A stretch of 64,000 nucleotides of DNA from Viscum album (Eukaryota > Streptophyta > Magnoliopsida > Santalales > Viscaceae): NCBI GenBank assembly GCA_963277665.1, contig OY728128.1, forward strand, positions 1,870,552,988 through 1,870,616,987. Reading direction: 5' to 3'. Shown here one piece after another: positions 21,431-33,849 of the stretch. Position 1 is the stretch's first letter. The number at the start of each line of letters is the position of its first letter. The notes below the pieces were generated by a model that saw only the letters and a list, made by a program, of their open reading frames with translations, searched no databases and had not been told where the DNA came from. A program made the translations under genes and the position numbers.

Positions 21431-24044
21431 AGATTTCTCCCCCTTCTGGTTACCTTCAAGCTCAAGAAATATTCCCTCCAAATTGTCATATTTCATTCAA
21501 TGGAAATGAGGATGGGAATGTGACTATAAAACCTCATCATATTATTTTCCCAAAAATTACATATTGATATAAAATAATATATTGTAATTTATTTTCCCAA
21601 CTTTATGCCCCCCTCAATTATGGACTTCAATAATCTTTATTATGGGTTTACCTCTTTAAAATTTACTCCAAATGTATCAGTATAATAATTCATGATATGT
21701 TGTAAGGTAGATTCTAATTAATGAACTAGGTTATGGAAAATACCATAATCATTTTGGATTTAATATCATTCTATTTATCATTTTATACTCATCACCTTTA
21801 ATCTAATACCTAGAAATAAAAAAAATAAGACTTATGGGAATATAGTGCGTCCTCATTTACTTCTTAAGGATGGAAATTTGGAAAGGATATTATCTGAAAC
21901 AAAAAAAAATTCATTCTCTCCATCTCTAGTATAGTGAGAATACTCCATGTTTTTTTTACCTTTGAATCACCATACATAGATATGTTTTTAATAGGGCCAT
22001 AATTCATTCATTAATAATTATCCAATATAAAATTGATCTTTCTTATTAGATAAATGATGCATTTATTATTTTTTACTCTATTTTCTTTATTATCTTCAAA
22101 TGTGAAAACCATATGATAATTAATTCCATCTAAATAGTAATCTATTAATTAGATATTTCGTATCTTATATATTATCTATTTTAGTTACCATATTTAGGAA
22201 ATAAATTATGTTCATTTCCTTTGGTTCCATCTAAAAAATGCTTCATTTTTCTCTTTTATTAACTCCCTTTTTGGATTTATCTTGTGTCATCCAATACATA
22301 TGTTCATTAAAAAAATTTAAAGTTCAATGATCTATATTTTTTCTAATAGTTGTATATTATCATTTTTTGGTTTGGCATCTTCCATATAATGTATCTAAAT
22401 TATGTATTGTTCAAAAGTCTTTTTATTAATCTCTAATGTAAACTCATCTAATTTTATTTAATTATTTCATAAATTATGTAGTCTTTTAAAATCTATAGTC
22501 TATGAATCATGATCTGTAGATATATAAAATCCTTCATCTTCATAATGAACAATTTTATTTTAATTTTAATAGAAATTTTATAACCATACAAATTTATAAA
22601 TTGATATATTCACTATATTCTATGTATTTTTCCTCAGGTCATTGGAAACACTATTTATTTTAGATATTCTCCTTTTAATCTCTGTATTATCTCCCTTACA
22701 TGTATTGAAATAATTTTCTTTCAATCAATAAACTTGGGATGAATCCTTCCAAAAAACCAATAATTTTCCACAAACCTTGTTCTCACTCCATTAGTTGAAT
22801 TCTAGATAGCTTTGATATCTTCTTCTTTCTCAATTGAAAAAAAATTGAACTATTTTTGAGGTTATTTTAATTTCAAATTATTACTTATAACATTGATTTT
22901 TGTTAGGTCCCGCACACTTTCTTTCCAGACAAATTTTTCTAGAATTAAATTTTTATAAAGTGCATGAAATTCATACATCTATTACGAATAGAAATATCCT
23001 AGATAAAGGTCACCTATTTCCTTGAATTTGCAGCAGACAGATCATTAAATGTTATCAATCCCTTATTTTCCATAATATGAGACTTTTTGGTGGAAAGGAT
23101 ATTGTCAAAAAAACTTATGGTACCACCTATCTTATTATATGATTTGAAAGATTCAACCTAGTTTAATTCATGGTTTCTCTATTCGACTAACAATTTCAGA
23201 AACATCAGGTTTAGGGTATCTTTCCTAATATCGACTGAATTAATGTATTTATCCCAATCATTATCCATATCCTCAATTTGGTATTCATGAACCTTACTCA
23301 TTAGTTTAATGGAATTATAAAGTCTCCTTTATCCATTTTCATTGATTTCAAACTAAGAATCAATGACATTCATAGAGGTTCTATATATTTCATCTAATTC
23401 ATCTAATTAATTTTTATATAACTTTATTAACATTTCATTATCAATTTTTTTCTATTATTAATTTTACAAGGTTTTGTTTTCTTTATAAGGAAATGTAATT
23501 TTTTATTTCCTTCAATAAGTTGTGTGATAGTTTTTCACTCTCAAAACATCTTAATAAATTATTATTCCATTGATTTTCATTCTATTTCAACAAATATTTT
23601 CTCATCTTGTTATACCATAACAAAATCAAATATATATATGTAATGACTTCAAAAGGAAAATTTCTATATAAATCATTCACATCCTTGTAGACTTCTTCAA
23701 CTGATTAAATTGAGTCATATTATTTACTAAATGAACCTAATACTTCAAGTAGGTGATTATCATCAAAATTAATAGATAAAAAAATACTTATTACATTTAA
23801 TTAGTAATGTACTAACTTCATACTTTTAGATAATTCTTAATTTTAGGAACTTTACTCTAACTATTATTGATGGTTTTGAATGAAACCTAAATGTTGGTAT
23901 TCAAAGGGATGAAAACTATATTCTCCATAAATTTTAATTAACGAACCTTCTTCAAATACCAATAAAATATTTATCAATGACAAACATCTAGGAAATTAAA
24001 TATATCTAATTATTGGTGTAAAATGAATTATCTACAATACCAGT
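21431..24044 (-). pseudogene. Internal region of the ancient copia-like element, decayed gag-like coding traces
   Basis: Only 2.6 kb lies between the LTRs, too short for gag-pol. On the minus strand, broken open stretches occur, for example SVEEVYKDVNDLYRNFPFEV-like near 23700 followed by a Lys/Asn/Leu-rich possible coiled coil, and YNKIGGTISFFDNIL-like near 23100. I cannot assign them to a family. No RT, integrase or protease motif was found, so this may have been a non-autonomous element like the one at 1-10503, or pol was deleted. A degenerate iMet primer site (TCTACAATACCA on +) lies at 24031-24042, directly before the LTR start at 24045. Confidence 0.35.
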
Positions 24045-25235
24045 TGTAATACCCAGTGATTTATGTAGTCACATTGAGTGGGGGTGAATAAGTGTCAGCT
24101 CATTATACTATATTATATTTTCACATTTGGGTTACCACTATTAAATTCCAAACCTATCCATCAATTAGAGTGTTTGGGTCTCCGTATAAATTCTAAACAC
24201 AACACACTATATGTAATCAAGTACATAATAAAGTGAGGTAGTATGTTTGATCTCAATATGACTCTCTAATACTTGTTGTGCTTGGATAAAGTATGAGATA
24301 AATATTTCCACAATTATAATTATGATAAAAAGGCGGTGAATGTTTTATCCTTAACCCCATATCTATCTCTTGAAATTCCTGTATAGTCTCTCAAATATTT
24401 AATATTCACCCTAATGTTTCGAAATAATAGCCCATTCATATTTATAATGGGTCCTCCCAAGTAACTAATGAATAACATCATTAATTTAAAAAATATACCA
24501 CTATAATAATTAGTAATATCTTATTCATTAATCAAATTCTTCAACAGCCAATAGATAAATAGTTACAGTATATTGCAGGTTAGCTTTTCAACTCGATTAA
24601 ATCTAATTTTTATTCTTTATTAACTTCAACCATTAATTATATTTTAGAATAATGTTTTAATAAATTTTAAGAATTATTTCACTTCTTTTATTTGACTTGT
24701 TCTTTAATAAATAAGAACATATCTCTTTAAATGTAATTGACTCCTCTCTTTATTCAATAATTTGGAACTCTAGTATATTATAGTATTTGTTTCTATTATT
24801 TTTCTCTTCAATACAATCCTTTAGATTTTTCTTAATCATGGATTATTATATTAGCTAATTCAATTGAATATTATTATGAAATTTGGAATATGGAAATTAC
24901 ATTATATTAATCTCATTAATATGCTCAATATTCAATTTTAATGTCTCAAGATAGCTTGTGTTCCTACCCACCATATTATGAAAATTTCTCTCATAATATA
25001 ACAAAATGCCTCTATTTGTATTCCATAAAATAAAACATTCTCATTTAATTTTGTCTAATATTTTCTTAACGAATCACTCTATATTGATAAAAATTAATAA
25101 TGTGAATTTTTTTATTTCAAAATATTTAATAATATAATGGTCATAATTATAAATTCATCTCATTCATTCCTCTTTCTAACTCATAAAGATTCTACAATCA
25201 ATCATAATAAATAAGAAATCTAACACATGGTAAAC
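24045..25235 (-). repeat. Right LTR (5' LTR) of the ancient copia-like element, first part
   Basis: It begins TGTAATACCC at 24045 and contains GAGTGGGGGTGAATAAG (24081-24097), a G-run-plus-TGAAT module also found in the copia LTRs at 50260 and 57951. It is interrupted at 25235 by the Athila element. The LTR resumes at 39619 with TATTCAATATATT, which matches AGTTCAATATATTC near 19390 in the left LTR. Confidence 0.5.
25231..25235. repeat. Target-site duplication TAAAC, left copy
   Basis: Immediately before TGGTGAG; its partner is at 39614-39618. Confidence 0.85.
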
Positions 25236-26761
25236 TGGTGAGTTGTTTCACCGAAGGTATATTATCGGTGTCCCAAATTATTTTTACCCTAACAAGTATA
25301 ACACCAGTAAGGGTTCAATCCACAGGGAAAAATGAGTTATTTTTTTTCTTATTTAACTTAGTTTTTATTTTTATTTTAATGAAGTTTGATGAATTTAGAG
25401 TCGATTGTTGTTGTTTGGATAAAAAGAACAATTAGTTTTATGTATCTTTTAACAAAGTGCTTAACATAATAAAAGTAAAATACAAGAAAATTGATTTTGA
25501 TATAGATAAAGAAAGACGTGCATTAGGGTTATGGGTTAATGAGAATTTGTTTATTAAATCAAATTGCTTATGAGGTTGTGTTGTTCATAATAACCCAACA
25601 CTCTGGGTTTAATTTGTAATAATATTTCCTTGGTCAAGTAAACTTTATATTTAGAGCTGAAGTAACTAACTCCTTGGTCTTGTAGTTAGTATTTAATAAA
25701 TCTTTAATTGGATTAGTCCATTTTGAGTCGATGACTACTTCTAATGGTCATGAAATTAATCTTCGGTATTCTTTTTGTGAATCCCTGGAAATTCTACCAT
25801 TGGTTCAGTACAGAATTTCCAGTGATAATATGAAGTGTTTTAAGAAGAATAAGAAGAGGTTAATAAAATAAACACATTCATAGAAACTTAATTCAAATTA
25901 CAAATCAACATCTCCCACAACCCCAACACACTGGGTGTTTAGTTACACATAGAGAAGAACATAAACACAAAACTCTTGATACCTGATTTGATCATACTTA
26001 AAACTTTGAGGTGAAAATGATCCTTCGGTAGATGGTGGAATGACGGTAGTATGGAAGCAGAGCATCTCTCCTTCGGAACTTCAACCCTTTCTCCACAAAA
26101 TACTACACACACCTCTCTCTTGGTCCATAGGACTAGGCCTCATTTTATAGAAAAAATAAGTACACGATGTGTGGAAAAATTACACGTCATGTACTTTTTT
26201 CAACATGTTTTGTCTCTGTTTTCTCCGCTGGTAGGCTGCCAAACACGCCGTCATGGACTTGGAACATGGATCCACATGGTAGGTGAATGTAAATAGCTTG
26301 TAGTTCCACCATACATGGCGTTTAGTCTCTTATTTCGGTCACCAACTGCTTCTAGAAAATGTATACAGGTCGTGTATCAATGGAACACAATGTGTCCCCT
26401 TCAGCCGGCCATATGGGCGTGTAGATTCTTCTCGTCCACCAAATGCTTCTAGAATGGTATACATGGTGTGTATAGTGTGTACACGGCGTGTACCAACTTC
26501 TGGTTACTTGGGTATGTACTTATCCTGGACAACTCGTGTCTGAGATTGAATGTACATGGCGTGTATATAATTACACACCGTATAGTTGTAAATTTTTTCT
26601 CAATTCTTCCTCATTTTGTGTATTTGGCCATAAATCTCCTGGAAATGAAAAATATCACCAAAATCAAAGTATTTTTTCCATAATCAGTAGGCAATTTCTG
26701 AAAAATTATTCTTATTTGTAAATAGAGTATATGAAAATGTATACACAAATCGGGTGCATCA
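25236..26761 (-). repeat. 3' LTR of the Athila element (left copy)
   Basis: 1526 bases, aligned end to end with 38092-39613. On the coding strand it contains CCCTGTGGATTGAACCC near 25312-25330, close to the CCCTGTGGATTCGACCC stretch that recurs in plant gypsy LTRs. It carries many copies of the TACACGNCGTGTA-like palindrome between 26160 and 26580. Confidence 0.9.
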
Positions 26762-26776
26762 AACTCCCCCATACTT
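26762..26776 (-). promoter_or_regulatory. Polypurine tract of the Athila element
   Basis: On the coding strand AAGTATGGGGGAGTT abuts the 3' LTR start TGATGCACCCG. Confidence 0.75.
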
Positions 26777-28474
26777 AGCCATTTTCTTTCCCTCAAGTAA
26801 ATATCAACATCTAATTAAAAGAGTCTATATTTTAAAAATAAGGAATTCATCTAATATTAAATTTAAATAATAAGTTACAAGAGAAAATTTCAAAAATAAT
26901 ACAAAACAATTTCAATCCAGGAGATATTTTAATCATGCCTCGTATATAATTCAATTAACTACTTTCATCCTCTTTTAACACATGTTTCAACCATTCAAAC
27001 ATAATCAGGTCAATTGATGATTTACCTCACCAATAATATACTCAACACTCAAGAACTTTTAAATAAAATTTTTTCTCAATCAAATATATATACACTGTAT
27101 CCATAGGTTTTCAAGAAATCTAGTTCTCCACTTCAGAAAAATTGAATTAAAAAAATCATGAGGTATTTTCAATAAGGATCAGATGTTTCTGTGGCTAATG
27201 ATCGGTAGGTAAAGATGTGAAAATAAATATGAGGCTTTAAGGAGGAGGCTAAATTCTTTAAATAATAATGCATGATATTCAAAATTAAGTTCAATGTAAA
27301 AACGTCCTCAACAAGCTCAAATGATCTCACCATATCCTTTAGTTGAGTAGGTAGGGTTCATAAACCAACAAGTGAGTATAAGGTCCCTTTGTTTGTACTT
27401 TTTTTTAACAAAGGGGACCTCTATAATTTCCATAAATAGAGGTTTGGAACCCTTTTTTCCTTGAATGATCAAGAGGCTTTCCCCTATACTTAATTTCTTG
27501 ACAATTCACGAAATTATGCCATGTGTTGCCAGTCCGTTCTTTTGATCTCAAATGAATAATCATGAAGAATCATAAAAGAATTAGGGTAGGGAGGGTAATA
27601 GGCTTGTATTATGGCTTTCTATAAAGGCTATTCATGGTCTCTAAGGGCTTCACGAAGATAAAATGTATGATAGGTCTCAATATAAAGTGGTTTAAACAAT
27701 ATAATGCCTCAATAATTTTAATGTAACTCAAAAATTCCTCATGTTTTGAAAAGAAAACTTGAAAATTATATTAGTTATATATATTCTAATAATGTCTCAA
27801 GAAAGAGTGTATTAGAAAGAATATGACAAAGGGTTTATAATACCTCTCAAGAGTGGGAAAAACAAATAAAGAGACAATCTAGTCATGACTTGAAAATAAT
27901 TGATTAGTCTAATTGATGTAATTATCCTAGTATTACAAGTTGCAATTTAAATTATATCAGCAATCATTTTAAAACACTTAAGAACCAAAATGAACATAAT
28001 TTTTTTTAAAAATTTCCCACTTTTAGCTTATTATTTAAAAATATGATTAACACAAAAAATTGTACGCACATATTAAAATATATCTTCTAATAATGATGTC
28101 TCCTAGAATCTGAAAAGGGAAAAGACTAAAGAGGCCGAGAGATGCCCCCCCATAATTAAAACCACACGTGATCCACCAAGTGCCCAAAAAGAGGAACAAG
28201 GAAAGATGGGGACACAATAGTGGACCAAACCGAGGGGAAGTAAGGAAAGAAGTAAACTAAGAAAGAAAAGTTATCAATGGAAAAAGAATACCCCCCTTGT
28301 GTCTAGGCATAAGAAAATAGAATGTAATGTAAAAGTGCAACCCAAAACATTCCAGAGTACCTGTTAGGGGGAAAGAAAGAGAACACTGTAAGCATACATA
28401 ATAGACACAGGAACAAGATATCACATAAACATATATACAATAAAAATCATGTGTCCCAAAAACTAGTCAGGGGG
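26777..28474 (-). other. Non-coding 3' region of the Athila element
   Basis: About 1.7 kb between the ORF-1-like gene and the polypurine tract. AT-rich, without reading frames. Plant Athila elements commonly have a long untranslated stretch here. A short inverted pair, GGTCCCTTTGTT and AACAAAGGGGACC, is at 27383-27420 and could form a hairpin. Confidence 0.6.
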
Positions 28475-30285
28475 TCACCTCTGAAGAGGCAGCATCCAGT
28501 ACAGAACCATCCTGTAGAGATGGATCTGGAGCCGTGAAAACTGGAGGCTCGGAATCTGCACCTGGAAAGGAAACCAGAGAATTAGGAGCCGTAGGGAATG
28601 GATTCGGTAAAGGAAGCTCAACATCCCCCCTGGACTGGTAGTAGCAGTGGTAGTAGTAGAAGCAGCAGCCAGGCCCACAGTAGAGAGGAGAACAGAATCC
28701 GTGGCTAGTGCAGTAGAAGGTGGTGGAGCAGCAGCAGAAGGGCCAGGAGCCAAGGCAGAGGCAGGTGGCGGGGGAAGTGGAATACCAAGATACTGAAGAA
28801 GAAACCCCAACATCTGCTCTAGCTGGTCCTAGCGGTAGTCGATACCAACCAAATACTGCTCAATTACGGCTAGGCGGAGGGAAAGGGTGATATCGACTGA
28901 GGGTGCGAGGGTAGGTGGGTCTAGTGGTGGTATAGAAGAAGGAAGGCTAGAATAAGGGGGGTCAGTTGAGGGGGTGGGGTGGGGAAGCTGGAGGGCTGGA
29001 GAAGGAGGAGGAGGGGCATCAGCAGGTGCAGAAGGGTCAATAGGTGGGCGGGGTGGAGCCTGGGCAAGGATGTAGGTAACCCCTTTCTTCCGGACTAATC
29101 CCATGCGAATAAGTATGAGATAGTCCATATGATGGGGTGAACCTAACAGTTCATGTGGAAGGGAAGGCTTAAAGACCCCGAGGTAATGAGCAAGGGAGGT
29201 GGTGTAAAACCCATCGTTCAGGTTTCCCTGATGGCCGGTAAACATAGCATGGAAGTAGGAGGCGGCAAGGTAAGGGAGGTCTGGGTAGTCCTGTCGGATG
29301 ACACAGGTAAGAAGATCCATGTCACAACTGGTTGTGACCCCCATATGCTCATGGAGGGAGAAAAGAATGTTGGAAAGCACTGGTGGGTAAAACGGAGGAT
29401 GAGGTCAGTGATAAGGGTACTCTTCTGCGAGGTAGGGGTGTAGCGGTGGTCAGGCCTAGCAATCTCCCGCCACATAGAAATGAGCTCAGAGCGCTCGGGC
29501 CTGGTCAGGGTAGAAACATGGGGTGGGGTTATGGGATGAGGGTAGAAACCGCACCCTTGGACAAACTTGGTCATGGTGAGGGGAAAACGCTGGCTGCCTA
29601 GCCAAAACCGAACCACGGGTACCGCATCACCAAGTGTCTCCCAGTACTCAGCTCCATCGAACTCGAACGAGGTAGAGAACTCCAAAAATAAATCACTAAA
29701 TATAGGAGTGATGACCTGGATAATAGAAAGTAGTGGAGTGTGTCCAAGGAGATCCTCTAACTCTCCCCAGATGCCTAGCTGCTGAGGAATGCTGCTGTCG
29801 AGGTAGCGGCCACTCAATGGAATCAGATGGAGAGAGAAGTGTCGGATCCTGTCATGTGCCAAGTTGGTGATCGAGAACACCATGAACGAGTAGGGAACAC
29901 CTGCAGGTCCCGACCCAGGTGGAGGTACAACAACAGAAGATGGATCTGGGGGTGGATCCACTGATGCAGATGGAGGCCCGCATAATGAATCGGTCGATGT
30001 GGGGCCAGCAGCTACCGAAGGGGGCACAGGAAGTGCGGAACGCGATGGAGATGAACCGATGGATATCATAGGTTCTAGAAGGGGTGGTGAAGGGGCAGCT
30101 GTGCTAGGCCCAACATCTATTGAAATAGTGGGTGGTGGAAGGATGGCCAATAGAGGGAACTCATAGACTGGAGCATCTGGGTTGGGCTGCATCGCAGGTC
30201 AGAGTCATATCCGACGATAAATGGGCCTCTCGCCCTCAGTGGCGGAGGTGGGACGCTTCCCACGGGAAGGATCTCAGTTTTCCAT
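28475..30285 (-). pseudogene. Athila ORF-1-like gene in envelope position, frameshifted
   Basis: The frame seems to start at ATG 30285 (MEN-stop-DPSRGKRP), with three TGA in the first 32 codons, or at Met 30192. After a Pro/Ser-rich N-terminal part, the region FLEFSTSFEFDG... then VRFWLGSQRFPLT followed by FVQGCGFYPH matches the ATHILA ORF-1 family pattern (xFxxTFEFD, RFRLGGxxFxLT, FxxALGxY). A frameshift near 29300 moves the reading to a second frame, which continues with HEHMGVTTSCDMDLLTCVI, then YLAASYFHAMFTG and TTSLAHYLGV, also as in the family. A Pro-rich linker and an in-frame TAG (DYR-stop-DQLEQ, near 28827) lead into a last Pro/Ala-rich part ending at 28475. Function unknown; it occupies the place of env-like genes in Athila. 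No signal peptide or clear membrane span is visible. Confidence 0.7.
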
Positions 30286-31276
30286 AACCTGAAAGAGAAA
30301 GAAAAACTAAACAAAAGAAAAAGAAAAGAAAAGAAAACAAAGAAAATGTGAGAAAACTGAAAAATAAAATTACAAGGTGTGTACATCCAGAGTACACGAC
30401 GTGTAGTAAAACCTGAGTAGTATCCCGTGTTCTCTAGATAAACATGCTGAGGGAGTAGAAGATAGACCGGGGAAGGGTACACGGCGTGTACCAAACATAC
30501 ATGCCATGTTCATGCAAAGTGGACATGGTTGTGTATTTGTAAAGACATGGCTATGTTTTTAGCAGTTCTAATAATAAAGGACACGCCGTGTATGGATTAG
30601 ACACGGCGTGTGCGTCACTAGAGGAACATGGATGTGTGGAGTTCTAGGCATGGGCTGGCCAAAGGAAGCGGCATACATGACGTGTACTGAACACACACGC
30701 TGTGTATGGGAACATGGGGTGCGAGGCCGTGTGAAGTGCTTACACACTGATGGGCCAAAAGAAATGTCCTACACGGTGTGTACCGAACATACATGCCATT
30801 TAGATGAAAATGATTTGTGAGGCCGTGTGCAAAGGGTACTCAGGCATGATGGGGAAAGGTACATGGTGTGTACCGAATATACACACTGTGTATATTCAAA
30901 TTGTAAAGTCTTTTGTGTGTGGCTGTGTACAAAGTACACAACCTTTGTTCTTCATTTCGTGGCTGTGTACTGCGGAAGCCAAATGGTCGGTTGATCCCGA
31001 AATCACCCCAAATGCTTTTAATAACTTGAAAAAGAGGGTGTAGAAGGGGGTACCTAGACCGAGGATCAAAATATAGTAGAAATCATAAGGTAAAATGCCC
31101 GAAATAAACAGATTTTGAAGTGGGGAGTTCGGGTGTCATATGGGGGAAGAAAACGGGAAAAGGGGAGGCACCACACGACATGGCCTTAAGCCGGGTGGCC
31201 GCAGCTTATATAGCCGAGGTACACGACGTGTACATCCAGACTACACACCATGTATCTCAAATTTTTTTTATAGTAA

Positions 31277-31390
31277 TATATATATATATATATATAATTA
31301 TTTTAATAAACTATATAATAATTAATATTTATAATTAAAAATAATAAAAATCGATATATATATATATATATATATACAGAATTTAAAAAA
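31277..31390. repeat. TA microsatellites
   Basis: Runs of TA lie at about 31277-31297 and 31355-31376, with a further one at about 31953-31971. They are inside the same non-coding block. Confidence 0.8.
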
Positions 31391-31490
31391 AAAATATATA
31401 TATAACTATACACATAATGTAGTGGGAAAATACATGCCGTGTAGCTCAAATTTGGAAAAAGAGAAGTACAACCTTTGGTCTGGTGCTTGG

Positions 31491-32095
31491 GGCGAGGTTC
31501 GAACCGGCGATCGACCGTTCCAAATGGAATCCCTCATCCACTAGAGTGAACGTTGTACTGCTGCCCATATTTATAATTTATATACATTTACTTGATAAAG
31601 GGTATACACATGGGAAGAAAGAAATGCACAGTGTGTGGTTTTTAATTATACAAGAAGGGGATGAAGTAGGGACATTAGCCGAGTTCGAACCCGGGTCTTT
31701 TGGAACCAGGGCCGAGACTTTTCCAATCTACCAACTTCATTCGCATGAATTAATTTATATAGAAAAGTTTTAAATTTTTTAAGGAAAATATGGCACACAT
31801 GACGTATATCGAAAGACACGACGTGTGGTTTTATTAAAAGGAAAAAAATGATGAAAATGGGGTGGTTGTCATGATTTGAACCCAGGTCTTTTGGAGCTGG
31901 GTTATGATCTTGGCCAATCGATCCATCCCCACCATGGGATTTCTTATAAGATAATATATATATATATATAATTTACTACACACGCCATGTAAGAGAATAT
32001 AAAAAGGAGGAACCCCATGCCAAAGGTAGGTTGGGAGGATTCGAACCGGTAACGGCTCAGATAAACTCCAGTGACCTTACCATCGACACCGACAT
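31491..32095 (-). repeat. Four tandem tRNA-like modules (antisense to window)
   Basis: On the minus strand each module has an A-box-like start (for example CTCTAGTGGATGAGGG), a gap of about 30-35 bases and a B-box GGTTCGAACC or variant. Modules: 31491-31556, 31676-31740, 31864-31935 and 32031-32095; B boxes near 31496-31505, 31681-31692, 31873-31882 and 32039-32047, spaced about 165-190 bases. They lack paired acceptor stems that I can find and differ from each other, so they are not functional tRNA genes. Each spacer carries the TACACGNCGTGTA-like motif, making a compound repeat. Confidence 0.55.
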
Positions 32096-32393
32096 CATCC
32101 CTATTTATTTATTAGTTAAACTATATATTTATAATAGTTAGAAAAATGAAAAGGAAAAAGTACATGCCGTGTATATAGGTGGTACATGGCGTGTATCCTT
32201 TGGGTTGCCTCCCAGGAAGCGCCTTTGTTTTAGGTCGTTGGATGGACCTACTTACCTTTTCTTACCTGAACTACATGGTGGACAATGTTCCCACAACATT
32301 GTCTATGTGATGGTAAGCCTTCAACCACTATCCGTTCAATTTGAATGGTTGACCATCTTTTACAAAAATTTCTACCACTCCATGAGGGAATAC

Positions 32394-33413
32394 TCATATT
32401 ACTTGGAATGGTCCCGACCATCGTGACTTTAACTTCCCTAGGAATATGCGGAGACTATAGTTAAAGAGAATTACCTGATCACCGTGTTGGAAAGATTTTC
32501 GTGAAATCATCTGTTCATGAATGACTCTTGTTTTCTCCTTGTACAGCTTGGCGTTCATGTATGCCTCTAATATGATTTCATCAAGTTCCGATAGTTGGAA
32601 CTTCCTCTTTTCTTCAGCTACCTTTAAATCAAAGTTTAGGGCCTTGACGGCCCAGTAGGCTTTGTGTTCCAATTCCAATGGCAGATGGCAGGGCTTGCCA
32701 TAAATGAGGCGGAATGGGGACATTCCTAGTGGTGTTTTGAAAGTAGTCCGATATTCCCACAAGGCATCATCTAACTTCTTGGACCAGTCTTTCCTTGAAG
32801 TGTTCACCATTTTCTCCAGGATCTTCTTGATCTCACGGTTGGAGAGCTCCACTTGTCCACTAGATTGGGGATGATATGGTGTCCCCATCTAATGCTTTAC
32901 TCCATAATTTGGCAGTATTCCTCTCATCAGTGTGTTGTCAAAGTGGGTCCCTCTATCACTGATCAGTACTCGCGGAACTCCAAACCTGCTAAAAATATTT
33001 TTCTTTAAAAATCTCATGACTACCTTGGATGTGTCGTGTGCTGTAGCAGTGGCTTCCACCCATTTGGAGACGTAGTCGACGCAGACTAGGATATAAATGT
33101 TCCGAAAAGATGGGGGAAAGGGACCCATGAAATCTATGCCCCATACATCAAAAATGTCAACCTCCAGGATTGGGTGCTGGGGAATATCAGATCTACGTCC
33201 CACATTACCGGTCCTCTAGCACCGATTGCAATAAGAAACAAAGACCCAAGTATCTTTATTCATGGTGGGATAGAAAAACCCAGAATGCAATATCTTTTCT
33301 ATTGTAAGGTTAGGTCTATGATGTCCTCCAACTGGTGAGGCATGAAAGAACTCTAGGACACCATGAACTTCATTCTTCGGGATTCAATGACGGATCACTT
33401 CAACTTCACAAAA
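32394..33413 (-). pseudogene. Integrase of the Athila element
   Basis: The N-terminal zinc-binding end is visible at 33204-33300 (HSGFFYPTMNKDTW, then CNRC, then a TAG in place of Gln). The catalytic core follows: first Asp in WGIDFMGPF, second in ISDRGTHF, and the Glu in SGQVELSNREI, the usual D,D,E order. A TAG at the H-stop-MGTPYHP junction (near 32889) splits the core. The C-terminal part runs from WEYRTTFKTPLGMSPF to SRWSGPFQVI. Integrase joins element cDNA to host DNA. It is directly downstream of RNase H in the Ty3/gypsy order. Dead because of stops. Confidence 0.9.
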
Positions 33414-33842
33414 TCAGAATAACAAAGGATCCTCCCAGAAGTACATTTTCACATCAGAGAAAAATCTCTTCCTTTGCTGGAAGGAGAGGTCTGGGTGAAC
33501 GAAACTTATAACCAGAAAAATAGTGATATCAGCATACCATGGTCTAGGTGTTTCGTTAATGGAAAAGAGGTTCTCATCAGGGAAATCCTCTCTGATCTCC
33601 TGATCTTCCTCCTTCTCCAAATGAGGTAGCTCTAGGTGGGAGAGATGGTTAGCAACAACGTTCTCACTCCCCTTCTTATCTCGGATCTCCAGATAAAATT
33701 CTTGTAAGAGGAGTACCCAGTTGATCAATCGGGGCTTCGAATATTTCTTGTTCAGTAGGTTCTTTAGTGCTTCATGATCAGTATAAACAATAACTTTAGA
33801 CAACACTGAGTAGGAACAGAACCTGTCAAATGAAAAAACCAC
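33414..33842 (-). pseudogene. RNase H region of the Athila element
   Basis: Open stretch with [14 protein letters not shown] and the C-terminal RNase H motif near VVANHLSHL (Asn in place of the catalytic Asp of VADHLSR). Upstream, decayed sequence to about 33900 contains the conserved start of RNase H. RNase H removes the RNA strand during reverse transcription. No complete frame connects it to RT. Confidence 0.85.
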
Positions 33843-33849
33843 TACAAGA

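Larger units (their letters stand above)
30360..32210. repeat. Palindrome-rich repeat block between integrase and the ORF-1-like gene
   Basis: A 13-base imperfect palindrome TACACGNCGTGTA and its variants recur more than twenty times, often as pairs about 20 bases apart (for example 30478-30490, 30580-30592, 30600-30612, 30674-30686, 30770-30782, 30860-30872, 31220-31233, 32161-32200). Between 30478 and about 30950 they form a degenerate tandem repeat of 90-100 bases (starts 30478, 30580, 30674, 30770, 30860). The same motif fills both LTRs. Protein binding or hairpin formation is inference. Confidence 0.75.

Noticed and set aside
10504..25230. Host gene exons
   Set aside because: No run of open frames with splice sites or recognisable protein families other than transposon-derived ones.
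29153..29785. Plus-strand open frames over the ORF-1-like gene
   Set aside because: Antisense shadows of the Athila ORF-1-like gene.
30608..31043. Plus-strand open frames with repeated TCTEHT-like segments
   Set aside because: They are translations of the palindromic tandem repeat; the frame lies antisense to the element and has no other support.
31491..32095. Functional tRNA genes
   Set aside because: B boxes are good, but acceptor stems, proper anticodon loops and consistent lengths are missing; treated as tRNA-like modules only.
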